A DNA stretch of 64,000 bases from Arachis hypogaea (GCF_003086295.3 NC_092046.1:108665363-108729362); one strand, 5' to 3'; counted from the stretch's first letter, positions 21,585 through 33,709 are shown. The notes: generated from the sequence alone by a model not told the origin. Numbers and translations are program-made.

Positions 21585-23923
21585 TTAATCTAGCCTCAGC
21601 CTTGAGCATTCTTGCTCAACATTGCCTTCAAGATAATGCTTGATTCTCTGTCCATTAACAATGAACTTCTTATTAGAATCAATGTCTTGAAGTTCCATAT
21701 AGCCATATAGTGACACACTTGTAATCACATATGGTCCCCTCCACCGGGATTTCAGTTTCCCGGGGAATAGCCTGAGCCTAGAGTTAAACAGCAGAACCTT
21801 CTGTTATGGTTCAAAGACTCTAGATGACAGCTTTCTGTTATGCCACCTTTTTGCTTTCTCTTTGTAAAGCTTGGCATTTTCGAAAGCAGTGAGTCTGAAT
21901 TCGTCTAGCTCATTCAGCTGGAGCAATCTTTTTTCTCCAGCTAATTTGGCATCAAAGTTTAGGAATCTGGTTGCCCAGTAGGCTTTGTGCTCCAGTTCCA
22001 CGGGCAGATGGCTGGCCTTACCATACACAAGCTGGTATGGAGAGGTCCCTATAGGAGTCTTGAATGCTGTTCTGTAAGCCCACAGAGCATCATCTAAGCT
22101 TCTCGCCCAATCCTGTCTACGGGTACTTACAGTCCGTTCCAGGATTCTTTTTAGTTCTTTATTAGAGACTTCAGCTTGCCCGTTTATCTGTGGATGATAT
22201 GGAGTTGCCACCTTGTGACTAATTCCATACCGGACCATAGCAGAGTAAAGCTGTTTATTGCAGAAGTGAGTGCCCCCATTACTAATTAGTGCTCTAGGGA
22301 CACCAAACCTGCTGAAGATATGTTTCTGGAGGAACTTCAGCACTGTCTTAGTATCATTAGTGGGTGTGGCAATGGCCTCTACCCATTTGGATACATAGTC
22401 GACTGCCACCAGAATATAAGTGTTTGAGTATGATGGTGGGAAAGGCCCCATGAAGTCAATACCCCATACATCAAACAACTCAATCTCCAAGATTCCTTGT
22501 TGAGGCATGGCGTAACCATGAGGCAGATTACCAGCTCTCTGGTAACTGTCACAGTTACGTACAAACTCTCGGGAATCTCTATAGAGGGTAGGCTAGTAGA
22601 AGCCACATTGGAGGACCTTGGTGGCTATTCGCTCACCTTTGAAGTGGCCTCCATATTGTGACCCATGGCAATGCCATAAGATCTTCTGTGCTTCTTCTCT
22701 AGGCACACACCTTCGGATTATTCCGTCTGCACATCTTTTAAAGAGATAGGGTTCATCCCACAAGTAGTACTTTGCATCAGTAATTAATTTTTTCTTTTGT
22801 TGCCTGCTGTACTCCTTGGGTATGAACCTTGTAGCTTTATAGTTTGCAATGTCTGCAAACCATGGTGTTTCTTAAATGGCGAACAAATGCTCATCCGGAA
22901 AGGTTTCAGAGATCTCAATAGAGGGAAAGGACGCCCCTTCTACTGGTTCTATCCGGGACAGATGATCAGCCACTTGGTTTTCTGTCCCTTTTCTGTCTCT
23001 TATTTCTATATCAAACTCTTGCAAAAGCAACACCCATCTTATGAGCCTTGGTTTTGAATCCTGCTTTGTAAGTAGATATTTAAGAGCAGCATGGTCAGTG
23101 TACACAATCACTTTTGATCCTACTAAGTATGATCTAAACTTGTCAATGGCATAAACCACTGCAAGTAATTCTTTTTCTGTGGTTGTGTAATTTTTCTGGG
23201 CATCATTTAAAACACAGCTAGCATAATAAATGACATGCAGAAGCTTGTCATGCCTCTGCCCCAATACTGCACCAATGGCATGGTCACTGGCATCACACAT
23301 TAGTTCGAATGGTAATGTCCAGTCTGGTACAGAAATAACTGGTGTTGTAACCAGCTTAGCTTTCAGAGTTTCAAACGCCTGCAGATACTCTGTGTCAAAC
23401 ACAAATGGCGTATCAGCAGCTAGCAGGTTGCTCAGAGGTTTTTCAATTTTTGAAAAATCCTTTATAAACCTCCTATAGAATCCTGCATGCCCCAGAAAGC
23501 TTCTGATTGCCTTAACATTGGCAGGTGGTGGTAATTTTTCAATTACCTCTACCTTAGGTTGATCCACCTTTATTCCCTTGTTCGAAATCTTGTGCCCAAG
23601 GACAATCCCTTCAGTCACCATAAAGTGACATTTTTCCCAGTTTAAAACCAGGTTAGTCTCTTGGCATCTTTTCAGAACCAGTGTCAGGTGATCAAGACAG
23701 GAGCTGAATGAGTCTCCATATACTGAGAAGTCATCCATGAAGACTTCCAGAAATTTTTCCACCATATCAGAGAAAATAGAGAGCATGCATCTCTGAAAGG
23801 TTGCAGGTGCATTACACAGCCCAAATGGCATCCTTCTGTAGGCAAATACTCCAGATGGACATGTGAATGCTGTTTTCTCTTGATCCTGGGGATCTACTGC
23901 AATTTGGTTGTAGCCTGAATAGC
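21585..23923 (-). pseudogene. RE-E pol, 3' part: RT end, RNase H, integrase
   Basis: Continues the frame from 25370 after the RE-F insertion, which cuts the RT box FLDGYSG. It shows MPFGLCNAP, the [10 protein letters not shown] catalytic box, RNase H ([26 protein letters not shown]), the integrase finger region, and the core motifs GIDFMGPFP and [10 protein letters not shown]. In the last motif the second core Asp is Asn. The third-acid region reads QAEVSN. In-frame stops lie near 22873, 22593 and at 21804-21806, and the frame ends at TAA 21585-21587. The missing integrase Asp would disable integration even without the stops. Confidence 0.9.
23919..23923. repeat. Target duplication of RE-F (left), ATAGC
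   Basis: Exact match to 25365-25369. Removing the LTR and one copy closes the RT frame. Confidence 0.95.
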
Positions 23924-25364
23924 TGACGTGGCAGAAATTGGCAAGTTAAGAAATTATTATAAGAGATACGTTGTAAGTACAGTCCTTAACTAACCGAAAT
24001 TTCGTTTATCAATTTAGAAGGGTTGTCACAAAAATTAGAATTAAAATACTGGGAGTATGAATCCCAGGTCGTCTCCTAACGGGTTGCAGAAAGATATGCT
24101 ATTTTATTAATAAGATGTTTTCAAAAATGGGTTGAGTTGATAAATAGGAAATTAAATTAGGGAATTTATGTAATTTAAATAAAAACATTGACCGGGAGTA
24201 GATTAGTTAGAAGCCCTATTCTTGTTGGAGTACCCTCAAGATTAATTGATGATTGAAGGTTGTTCTGCTTAGTTATCCCTTACTAGGTAGAGGAAAGTCA
24301 AGCAAGTTGGAAAGCTATTTCTATTCACAAGTTCCAATCCTCTCCCTTGGAAAGGATTAGTGTCAGTGACTAGAGGACAATCCAACAATAAACCCAATTA
24401 CAATTTTTCTCTTGAGCATTCCAACTCAAGGTCTTCCTTTCATCAACTCCCCATCAAGTTATGGAACTACTCTCTCATTATGAATGTAAACTTCACAAAA
24501 TAATAAAGAGAAATAAAGAAAGACATGATAGATAATAATCAAAAGATCAATTAAAAATAAAAATAGTTCTTGTATTAATAAATTCTAAAAATAATCCAAT
24601 AATAATTCTGAATAAATTGAGGACATGGAAGAGTAAGAGACAAGTAAGGAAAACAAACTAGAATAATGAAGTCTTGGCGGAGGTAATAACTCTTCTCAAT
24701 ATCCCAATCCCAAAAGCGAAAAAAACAAAATCCTAAGAACTTTGAATGTGTAGAGAGAAAACCTAGAGGAGAGGTAAAATCAGATCTAAAACTAAAAATT
24801 ATGTGGAATGAATGTTTTCCTTTTTTTTTGGTCTCTGCATGTTCCCCGGCTCTAATATGCTTTTCTGGGACAAAACAGGGCCCAAAATCGCCCCCAGCGA
24901 ATTCTGCAGATTCTGCAAATCGCGCATGTCATGCGATCGCGTCATCCAGGTGTTCGCGTCATCCAGCGTTTTGCCTTGCCACGCGTGCGCATCGTCCACG
25001 CCTTCGCGTCACTTGTGCAGTTTCCAATCCGCGCGGTCGCGTGAGCCATGCGTCCGTGGCACTTCTCACTGGTCATCTTCTTAATTTCTTGTGTTCCTTC
25101 CATTTTTTTGCAAGCTTCCTTTCTAATCTCCAAGTCATTTATGCCCTATAAAGCCTAAGACACTTAACACACAGATCACGGCATCGAATGGAATAAAGGA
25201 GAATTAAAATATAAAATTAAAAGTCTCTAGGAAGCAAGTTTTCAACCATGAAGTAATTTTAGGAAAGAATTATAAATGCATGCTAATCATATGAATAAGT
25301 GGGTAGAGATTTGATAAAACCGCACAATTAAACACAATATAAACCATAAAATAATGGTTTATCA
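23924..25364 (-). mobile_element. RE-F, solo LTR (1441 bp)
   Basis: TGACGTGG...GGTTTATCA with an exact ATAGC duplication and no second LTR or internal region. It is the expected product of LTR-LTR recombination. Its ends and inner motifs (TTTTATTA near the R region, CGCGTC-type palindromes at 24925-25062, the ATCACGGCATCGAATGG phrase) place it with the LTRs of RE-A and RE-I. Minus orientation. Frames inside it are not genes. Confidence 0.95.
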
Positions 25365-25369
25365 ATAGC
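25365..25369. repeat. Target duplication of RE-F (right), ATAGC
   Basis: Second copy of the insertion footprint. Confidence 0.95.
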
Positions 25370-27690
25370 CATCCAAAAAGCAGTAATAATCATGACCTGC
25401 TAGTCTTTCTAGCATCTGGTCTATGAATGGTAAAGGAAAATGATCCTTTCTTGTGGCTGTATTGAGCCTTCTGTAGTCAATACACATGTGCCACCCTGTA
25501 ACTGTTCTTGTAGGAACTAGTTCATTTTTTTCATTATGAACCACTGTCATGCCTCCTTTTTTTGGGACAACTTGGATAGGGCTCACCCAGGGGCTATCAG
25601 AAATAGGATAAATAATCCCAGCCTCCAGTAACTTGGTGACCTCTTTCTGCACCACTTCCTTCATGGCTGGATTTAGCCTCCTTTGTGGTTGAACCACTGG
25701 CTTAGCATCGTCCTCCAATAGGATCTTGTGCATGCATCTTGCTGGGCTGATGCCCTTAAGATCACTTATGGACCACCCAAGAGCTGTCTTGTGTGTCCTT
25801 AGCACTTGAAGTAGCGTTTCCTCTTCCAGGGGATTTAAAGCAGAGCTTATGATCACCGGAAAAGTGTCACCTTCTCCCAAAAATGTATATTTCAGGGATG
25901 GTGGTAATGGTTTAAGCTCAGGTTTAAGAGGTTTTTCCTCTTCCTGAGGAAGTTTCAGAGACTCATTCAATTCCTCTGAATCCTCCAGATCAGGCTGAAC
26001 ATCTTTAAAGATGTCTTCTAGCTCTGATTCGAGACTCTCAACCATGTTGATCTCCTCTACCAAAGAGTCAATAAAATCAACTTTCATGCAGTCTTTTGGT
26101 GTGTATGGATGCTGTATGGCTTTGACAGCATTCAACTTAAACTCATCCTCATTGACTCTCAGGGTTACTTCCCCGTTTTGGACATCAATGAGAGTTCGTC
26201 CAGTTGCTAGGAAAGGTCTTCCTAGAATGAGAGTAGCACTCTTGTGCTCCTCCATTTCCAGCACTACAAAGTCAGTGGGGAAGGTGAATGGCTCAACCCT
26301 GACAATGATGTCTTCAATCATGCCTGATGGGTATTTAATGGAGCCATCAGCAAGTTGGAGACATATCTGGGTTGGTTTGACTTCTTCAGTTAAACCAAGC
26401 TTTCTGATAGTGGATGCAGGTATTACGTTGATGCTTGCCCCAAGATCACATAAAGCTGTCTTGGTGCAATTATCCTCTAATATGCATGGTATCATAAAGC
26501 TCCCGGGATCTTTAAGCTTTTCTGGGAAGCTTTTCAGAATGACTGCACTGCATTCTTCAATGAGGAGAACTCTTTCAGTTTCTCTCCAATCCTTCTTATG
26601 ACTCAAGATCTCTTTCATGAACTTGGCATAAGAGGGTATTTGCTCAAGTGCCTCTACAAACAGAATCTTTATTTCAAGAGTCCTAAGATAGTCTGCAAAG
26701 CAGAAAAATTGCTTATCCTGCTCCTCTTGGCGGAGTTTTTGACGATAAGGCATCTTGGCTTTGTATTTCTCAACCTTGATTGCTGCAGGTTTATTTCCTA
26801 CAGAGGTGGTTGGAGAAGCCTTTTTAGAGGAGTTGTTATCAGCACTTGTGTGTGTCTGATCCCTCACTAGCGTTTGAATGTCAGGGTTAGAAGCTTGATT
26901 GGCATTGGACGCCAACTTCCTACTTGTTTCTGGCGTTTGAACGCCAGAACTGAGCTTCCATTGGGCGTTTGACGCCAGCTCCTTGCCTGTTTCTAGCGTT
27001 TGAATGCCAGAACTGCGCATGGGATGGGCGTTTAACGCCAATTTTGCATCCTTTTCTGGAGTTTGAACACCAGAGTTATTCCTCTCTGGGCTCTTACTGT
27101 CCTCAGAGGGATTTTGGATAATATTTTGCTCATCCTCTGTCAGTTATTCTTTTCTTGGCTTTCTTCTGCTCTGAAGCGAGGTATTTAATATTTTGCCACT
27201 TCTTAACTGAACTGCCTAGCACTCTTCTGTTATCTGCTTTGATAACTGCTGTTTTGTCTGATTCAATTGTGCCTCCATATTTTTATTAGCATTTTTAGTG
27301 TCTTGTAGCATCTCCTTGAATTCTGCTAGCTGTTTTGTTAGAAAACACAATTGTTGATTGAGTTCAACAACTTGTTCTGGAGGACCAAGTTCAGTAGACA
27401 TTGCTTTGGCTTCTTCTTTTATAGAGGACCCACTACTTATGTACATATGCTGATTTCTAGCAACTATATCAATAAGCTCTTGCACCTCTTCAATAGTTTT
27501 TCTCATGTGTATAGATCCACCAGCTGAGTGGTCTAGAGATATCTGAGCTCTTTGTGTAAGCCCATAGTAGAAGATGTCTAATTGCACCCACTTTGAAAAC
27601 ATTTCATAGGGACATTTCCTTAGCATCCCTCTGTACCTCTCCCAGGCATTATAAAGGGATTCATCATCCTCTTGTTTAAAGCCTTGGATG
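25370..27690 (-). pseudogene. RE-E gag tail, protease and RT start
   Basis: Same frame as the fragment at 37628-38032, with RE-G inserted between them. Read in sense: gag after the RE-G site (CPYEMFSKWVQLDIFYYGL, then a coiled coil), stops at 27214-27216 and near 27145, a low-complexity linker, protease with CDLGASINV, the acidic linker, and the first half of reverse transcriptase, up to YYCFLDGY, where RE-F interrupts. The catalytic Asp of this box is present, unlike in RE-B. The linker (26929-27073) is built from about five GGCGTTTGAACGCC-type palindromes that stay in frame. Confidence 0.88.
26929..27073 (-). repeat. Palindrome array inside the RE-E coding frame
   Basis: Five imperfect GGCGTTTGAACGCC units about 36 bp apart, all within the gag-protease linker. 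They encode repeats around SGVQTPETS and ALNAHP. Confidence 0.88.
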
Positions 27691-27695
27691 TCTAG
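27691..27695. repeat. Target duplication of RE-G (left), TCTAG
   Basis: Pairs with TCCAG at 37623-37627, one mismatch. The interrupted gag frame continues on the far side, which supports the call. Confidence 0.85.
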
Positions 27696-28295
27696 TGATG
27701 AGCGGATAATTTATACGCTTTTTGGCATTGTTTTTAGTATGTTTTTAGTAGAATCTAGTTACTTTTAGGGATGTTTTCATTAGTTTTTATGTTAAATTCA
27801 CATTTCTGGACTTTACTATGAGTTTGTGTGTTTTTCTGTGATTTCAGGTATTTTCTGACTGAAATTGAGGGACTTGAGCAAAAATCAGATTCAGAGGTTG
27901 AAGAAGGACTGCTGATGCTGTTGGATTCTGACCTCCCTGCACTCAAAGTGGATTTTCTGGAGCTACAGAACTCGAAATGGCGCGCTTTCAATTGCGTTGG
28001 AAAGTAGACATCCAGGGATTTCCAGCAATGTATAATAGTCCATACTTTGCCCAAGCTTAGATGACGCAAACTGGCGTTCAATGCCAGTTCTCTGCCCAAT
28101 TCTGGCGTCCAGCGCTAGAAACAAGTTGCAAAGTGGAGTTCAACGCCCAAACTGGCACCAAAACTGGCGTTCAACTCCAGGAATGACCTCTACACATGTA
28201 ACACTCAAGCTCAGCCCAAGCACACACCAAGTGGGCCCCGGAAGTGGATTCATGCATCAATTACTTACTTCTGTAAACCCTAGTAGCTAGTTTAT

Positions 28296-28305
28296 TATAA
28301 ATAGG
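28296..28305 (+). promoter_or_regulatory. TATA box of RE-G 5' LTR
   Basis: TATAAATAGG, 600 bp into the LTR, downstream of the shared U3 block and palindromes. The copy in the 3' LTR is at 36505-36514. Confidence 0.75.
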
Positions 28306-29339
28306 ACCTTTTACTATTGTATTAGACATCTTTGGACGCCTGGTTCTTAGATCAGAGGGGCTGGCCTCTTGGCCATGCCTGGAACTTCACTTATGTATTT
28401 TCAACGGTAGAGCTTCTACACTCCATAGATTAAGGTGTGGAGCTCTGCTGTTCCTCAAAGATTAATGCAAAGTACTACTGTTTTCTATTCAATTCATCTT
28501 ATTTCGCTTCTAAGATATTCATTCGCACTTCAACCTGAATCTGATGAACGTGACAATCATCATCATTCCCTATGAACGCGTGCCTGACAACCACTTCCGT
28601 TCTACATTAGATTGAATGAGTATCTCTTAGATCTCTTAACCGAAATCTTCGTGGTGTAAGCTAGAATGATGGCGGCATTCAAGAGAATCCAGAAAGTCTA
28701 AACCTTGTCTGTGGTATTCCGAGTAGAATTCAATGATTGAATGACTGTGATGAGCTTCAAACTCGCGATTGCTGGGCGTAGTGACAGACGCAAAAGGATA
28801 GTAAATCCTATTCCAGCATGATCGAGAACCGACAGATGAATAGCCGTGCCGTGACAGGGTGCGTTGACCACTTTCACTGAGAGGATAGGATGTAACCATT
28901 GACAAGGGTGATGCCTCCAGACGATTAGCCGTGCCGTGACAGGGCATTTGGATCATTTTCCTGAGAGTAGACCGAAAGTAGCCATTGACAATGGTGATGC
29001 ATTACATAAAGCCAGCCATGGAAAGGAGTAAGAGTGATTGGATGAAGATAGCAGGAAAGCAGAGATTCAGAGGAACGAAAGCATCTCTACACGCTTATCT
29101 GAAATTCTAACCAATGAATTACATAAGTATTTTTATCCTTCTTTTATTAATTATTTTCGAAAACTCTATAATTATTTTATATCCGCCTGACTGAGATTTA
29201 CAAGGTGACCATAGCTTGCTTCATACCAACAATCTCCGTGGGATTCGACCCTTACTCACGTAAGGTATTACTTGGACGACCCAGTGCACTTGCTGGTTAG
29301 TTGTGCGAAGTTGTGAACCATGGTATTGGCATCATGTTT

Positions 29340-29357
29340 TGGCACCATTACCAAGAA
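29340..29357 (+). other. Decayed primer-site-like sequence inside the LTR
   Basis: TGGCACCATTACCAAGAA aligns with the tRNA-Asp primer site, with G-to-A changes. It is preceded by GGCATCA, like an LTR end. The less decayed copy is at 37549-37566. Confidence 0.65.
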
Positions 29358-29419
29358 AAGAAAGAGCAATGAATTTTACATAATCAAAGTGTAATCACAA
29401 TTTCTGCGCACCAAGTTTT

Positions 29420-29437
29420 TGGCGCCGTTGCCGGGGA
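29420..29437 (+). other. Primer binding site of RE-G (tRNA-Asp)
   Basis: TGGCGCCGTTGCCGGGGA, 18 of 18 to the tRNA-Asp end as remembered, six bases after the LTR. Confidence 0.93.
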
Positions 29438-31312
29438 TTGTTCGAGTTTGGACAACTGACGGTTCATCTTGTTGCTCAGATTAGGTAATTTTCTTTTTGT
29501 TATGTTTTCAAAAATTTTTCAAAAATCTTTCAAAATTTTCTTCTTTGTTTTCGAAAAAAATTTTAAAATAAAAATGTTTTCAAAAATTTTATAATTTTAT
29601 TCAAAATTTTTAAGAATGAATTCTAGTGTTTCATGAAGCATGTGAAGCCTGGCTGGCTGTAAAGCCATGTCTAAATTCATTTGGACTGAGGCTTCCAATT
29701 TGTTATCAAGAGCAAGCTAATTGGTGCTAATCCACCTACTGCTGTTCATGATCTACCTGTTACATGCTAAAGCTTGGCTGGCTATTAAGCCATGCCTGAC
29801 CCTTTAATTGGAGCTTCAGACTAAAGAGCATAAGATTCCTGAAATTCATATTAAAAATTTTGAAATCCTTATTTTTCTTTTTCAAATAATTTTCGAAAAA
29901 ATACAAAAAAAATTAGAAAATCATAAAAATCAAAAATATTTTTGGTGTTCTTGTTTGAGTCTTGAGTCATGTTATAAGTTTGGTGTCAATTGCATGTGCA
30001 TCTTGCATTTTTTCGAAAAAATCATGCATTCATAGTGTTCTTCATGATCTTCAAGTTGTTCTTGGTAAGTCTTCTTGTTTGATCTTTGCATTTGCATGTT
30101 TTGTGTCTTTTCTTGTTTTTCATATGCATTCTTGAATTCTTAGTGCCTAAGCATTAAAGAATTCTAAGTTTGGTGTCTTGCATGTTTTCTTTGCATTAAA
30201 CATTTTTCAAAAATGTGTTCTTGATGTTCATCATGATCTTCATAGTGTTCTTGGTGTTCATCTTGACATTCATAGCATTCTTGCATGCATTCATTGTTTT
30301 GATCCATAACTTTCATGCATTGCATCATTTTTTTTGTTTTTCTCTCTCTTCATTAAAAATTCAAAAATAAAAAAAATTATTTTTCCCTTTTTCTCTCTCA
30401 AAATTTCGAAAATTAGATTTGACTTTTTCAAAAATTTTTAAAATCTAGTTATTTTTATGAGTCAAATCAAATTTTCAATTTGAAAATCTTATCTTTTTCA
30501 AAATCTTTTTCAAAAATCAAATCTTTTTCATTTTTCTTAGTTATTTTCGAAAATTTTAAAAATATTTTTCAAAAATCTTTTTCTTATTTTTGTATCAAAT
30601 TTTCGAAAATAACAATAACAATTAATGTTTTGATTCAAAAATTTTAAGTTTGTTACTTGCTTGTTAAGAAAGATTCAAACTTTAAGTTCTAGAATCATAT
30701 CTTGTGATTTCTTGTGAATCAAGTCATTAATTGTGATTTTAAAAATCAAATCCTTTTTCAAAAAACTAATTTTTATCATATCTTTTCAAAAATATCTTCT
30801 TATCTTATCTTTTTCAAAAATTTGATTTCAAAATATCTTTTCTAACTTCCTATCTTCTTATCTTTTCAAAATTGATTTTCAAAATTTGTTTCAACTAACT
30901 AACTAACTTTTTGTTTGTTTCCTATCTTTTTCAAAACTACCTAACTAACTCTCTCTCTCTAATTTTCAAAAATATCTTCCCCCTTTTTCGAAATTTCTTT
31001 TTAATTAACTAATTATTTCAATTTCTAAATCTTAATTTTCGAAAATTACTAACATTTTTCAAAAACTATTTTCGAAAATTACTAACTCTTTTTCAAAAAT
31101 TATTTTCGAAAACCCTCTCCCTCTCTCATCTTATTCTATTTATTTATTCATCTACTAACATCTCTTCCTCACATCACTCACCAAATTTGAACCCCCCTCT
31201 TCTATCTGTGTTCGAATTTTTTCTTCTTCTTCTCTTCTTCTACTAACAATAAGGAACCTCTTTACTGTGACATAGAGGATTCCTCTTCTTTTCTTTTTCT
31301 CTTCTCTTTCTT
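29438..31312 (+). other. RE-G 5' leader
   Basis: 1.9 kb, very AT-rich, with no long frame. It carries about ten TTTTCGAAAA-type palindromes, many (A)TCTTTTTCAAAA words, and two TAAGTTTGGTG copies (29975, 30165). RE-E has a similar leader at 38040-39176, which suggests a conserved leader rather than random DNA. Confidence 0.75.
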
Positions 31313-33058
31313 ATGAGCAGGGACAAAGAAAAAGGCATTCTTGTTGAAGCTGATCCAGAACCTGAAAGGACTCTGAAGAGGAAACTAAGAGAAGCTAAAT
31401 TACAACAATCCAGAGAAAACCTTATTGAAAATTTCGAACAAGTAAAGGAGATGGCAGCCGAACCCAACAACAATAATGCAAGGAGAATGCTTGGTGACTT
31501 TACTGTACCTAATTCCAATTTACATGGAAGAAGCATCTCCATTCCTGCCATTGGAGCAAACAACTTTGAGCTGAAACCTCAATTAGTTTCTCTGATGCAG
31601 CAGAACTGCAAGTTTCATGGACTTCCATCTGAAGATCTTTTTCAGTTCTTAACTGAATTCTTGCAGATATGTGATACTGTTAAGACTAATGGAGTAGATC
31701 CTGAAGTCTACAGGCTCATGCTTTTCCCTTTTGCTGTAAGAAACAGAGCTAGAGTATGGTTGGACTCTCAACCTAAGGATAGCCTGAACTCTTGGGATAA
31801 GCTAGTCAAGGCTTTCCTAGCCAAGTTCTTTCCTCCTCAAAAGCTGAGCAAGCTTAGAGTGGATGTTCAAACCTTCAGACAGAAAGAAGGTGAATCCCTC
31901 TATGAAATTTGGGAGAGATACAAAGGACTGACCAAAAAGTGTCCTTCTGACATGCTTTCAAAATGGACCATCCTGGATATATTCTATGATGGTCTGTCTG
32001 AGTTATCTAAGATGTCATTGGATACCTCTGCATGTGGATCCATTCACCTAAAGAAAACGCCTGCAGAAGCTCAAGAACTCATTGACATGGTTGCAAATAA
32101 CCAGTTCATGTACACTTCTGAAAGGAATCCTGTGAATAATGGGACGCCTATGAAGAAGGGAGTTCTTGAGATTGATACTCTGAATGCCATATTGGCTCAG
32201 AATAAAATATTGACTCAGCAAGTCAATATGATTTCTCAGAGTCTGAATGGAATTCAAGCTGCATCCAACAGTACTCAAGAGGCTTCTTATGCAGAAGAAG
32301 CTTATGATCCTGAAAACCCTGCAATAGCAGAGGTGAATTACTTAGGTGAACCTTATGGAAACACCTATAACCCATCATGGAGAAATCATCCAAATCTCTC
32401 ATGGAAGGATCAAAGGCCTCAACAAGGCTTTAATAATGGTGGAAGAAACAGGTTTAACAATAATAAACCTTTTCCATCATCCACTCAGCAACAGACAGAG
32501 AATTTTGAGCAGAATCTATCTAGCTTAGCAAACTTAGTCTCTGATCTATCCAAGGCCACTGTAAGTTTCATGAATGAAATAAGGTCTTCCATTAGAAATT
32601 TGGAAGCACAAGTGGGCCAGCTGAGTAAAAGGATCACTGAAATCCCTCCTAGTACTCTCCCAAGCAATACAGAAGAGAATCCAAAAGGAGAGTGCAAGGC
32701 CATTGACATTAGTACCATGGCCGAACCTGTAAGGGAAGGAGAGGACGTGAATTCCAAGGAGAAAGACCTCCTGGGACGTCCAGTGATCAATAAGGAGCTT
32801 CCCTCTGAGGAACTAAAGGAATCTGAGGCTCATCTAGAGACCATAAAGATTCCATTGAACCTCCTTATGCCCTTCATGAGCTCTGATAAGTATTCCTCTT
32901 CTGAAGAGAATGAGGATGTCACTGAAGAGCAAGCTGCCAAGTTCCTTGGTGCAATCATGAAGCTAAATGCCAAATTATTTGGTATTGACACTTGGGAATA
33001 TGAACCTCCCTTGTTCACCAATGAACTAAGTGATCTGGATCAACTGACATTGCCTTAG
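31313..33058 (+). CDS. gag: RE-G gag protein, intact, 581 aa
   Basis: The one full-length open gag in the window. The ATG at 31313 follows a pyrimidine-rich stretch. An EPERTLKRKLRE motif lies near residues 16-27. The retrotransposon gag core spans about residues 84-260 (FELKPQLVSLMQQN, MLFPFAVRNRARVWL, AFLAKFFPPQKL, ESLYEIWERYKGL, LDIFYDGL). It is followed by a glutamine- and asparagine-rich tail with WRNHPNLSW. I see no CCHC zinc knuckle, a point shared with the other gags here. Gag should form the virus-like particle that packages the RNA in the cytoplasm. The frame ends in TAG 33056-33058 and protease follows in the same frame. Because it is intact it could still be made if transcribed. 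Confidence 0.9.
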   Translation: MSRDKEKGILVEADPEPERTLKRKLREAKLQQSRENLIENFEQVKEMAAEPNNNNARRMLGDFTVPNSNLHGRSISIPAIGANNFELKPQLVSLMQQNCKFHGLPSEDLFQFLTEFLQICDTVKTNGVDPEVYRLMLFPFAVRNRARVWLDSQPKDSLNSWDKLVKAFLAKFFPPQKLSKLRVDVQTFRQKEGESLYEIWERYKGLTKKCPSDMLSKWTILDIFYDGLSELSKMSLDTSACGSIHLKKTPAEAQELIDMVANNQFMYTSERNPVNNGTPMKKGVLEIDTLNAILAQNKILTQQVNMISQSLNGIQAASNSTQEASYAEEAYDPENPAIAEVNYLGEPYGNTYNPSWRNHPNLSWKDQRPQQGFNNGGRNRFNNNKPFPSSTQQQTENFEQNLSSLANLVSDLSKATVSFMNEIRSSIRNLEAQVGQLSKRITEIPPSTLPSNTEENPKGECKAIDISTMAEPVREGEDVNSKEKDLLGRPVINKELPSEELKESEAHLETIKIPLNLLMPFMSSDKYSSSEENEDVTEEQAAKFLGAIMKLNAKLFGIDTWEYEPPLFTNELSDLDQLTLP

Positions 33059-33643
33059 AAGAGACAGGATCCTGGAAAGTTCATAATACCTTGTACCATA
33101 AGCACCATGATCTTTAAGGCTCTGTGTGACCTTGGTTCAGGGATAAACCTCATGCCTCTCTCTGTAATAGAGAAACTGAGAATCTATGGGGTGCAAGCTA
33201 CTAAAATCTCATTAGAGATGGCAGACAATTCAAGAAAACAGGCTTATGGACAAGTAGAGGATGTATTAGTTAAGGTTGAAGGCCTTTACATCCCTGCTGA
33301 TTTCATAGTCCTAGACACTGGAAAGGAAGATGATGAATCCATCATCCTAGGAAGGCCTTTCCTAGCCACAGCAAGAGCTGTGATTGATGTGGACAGAGGA
33401 GAATTGATCCTTCAATTAAATAAGGACAACCTTGTGTTTATAACTCAAGGATCTCTCTCTGCATCCATGGAGAGGAAGCAGAAAAAGCTTCTCTCAAAGC
33501 AGAGTCAAACAAAGCCCCCACAGTCAAACTCTAAGTTTGGTGTTGGGAGGCCACAACCAAACTCTAAGTTTGGTGTTGAACCCCCATATCCAAACTCTAA
33601 GTTTGGTGTTGGAGAGTCTCAACAATGCTCTGAACATCTGTGA
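33059..33643 (+). pseudogene. RE-G protease segment, downstream of an in-frame TAG
   Basis: In frame with gag after one TAG, so it is either a broken end of a gag-protease fusion or needs readthrough. It shows the aspartic protease signature CDLGSG (Asp near 33128) and the second half with [21 protein letters not shown]. The tail holds three repeats of NSKFGV, each encoded by the TAAGTTTGGTGTT word also found in the untranslated parts. The frame ends without any reverse transcriptase. Hairpin A starts 49 nt later. Confidence 0.85.
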
Positions 33644-33691
33644 GGCTCCATGAGAGCCCACTGTCAAGCTATTGACATTAAAGAAGCGCTT

Positions 33692-33709
33692 GTTGGGAGG
33701 CAACCCAAT
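33692..33709 (+). other. Hairpin A of RE-G
   Basis: Stem TTGGG / CCCAA (G-T pair beyond), loop AGGCAA. 49 nt after the stop of the gag-protease frame. Confidence 0.85.

Larger units (their letters stand above)
27696..29413 (+). repeat. RE-G 5' LTR
   Basis: TGATGAGCGG...GCGCACCA, 1718 bp. Shared U3 block 27925-28060, GGCGTT/AACGCC palindromes 28070-28180, TATAAATAGG at 28296-28305, a primer-site-like sequence at 29340-29357 inside the LTR. Confidence 0.95.
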
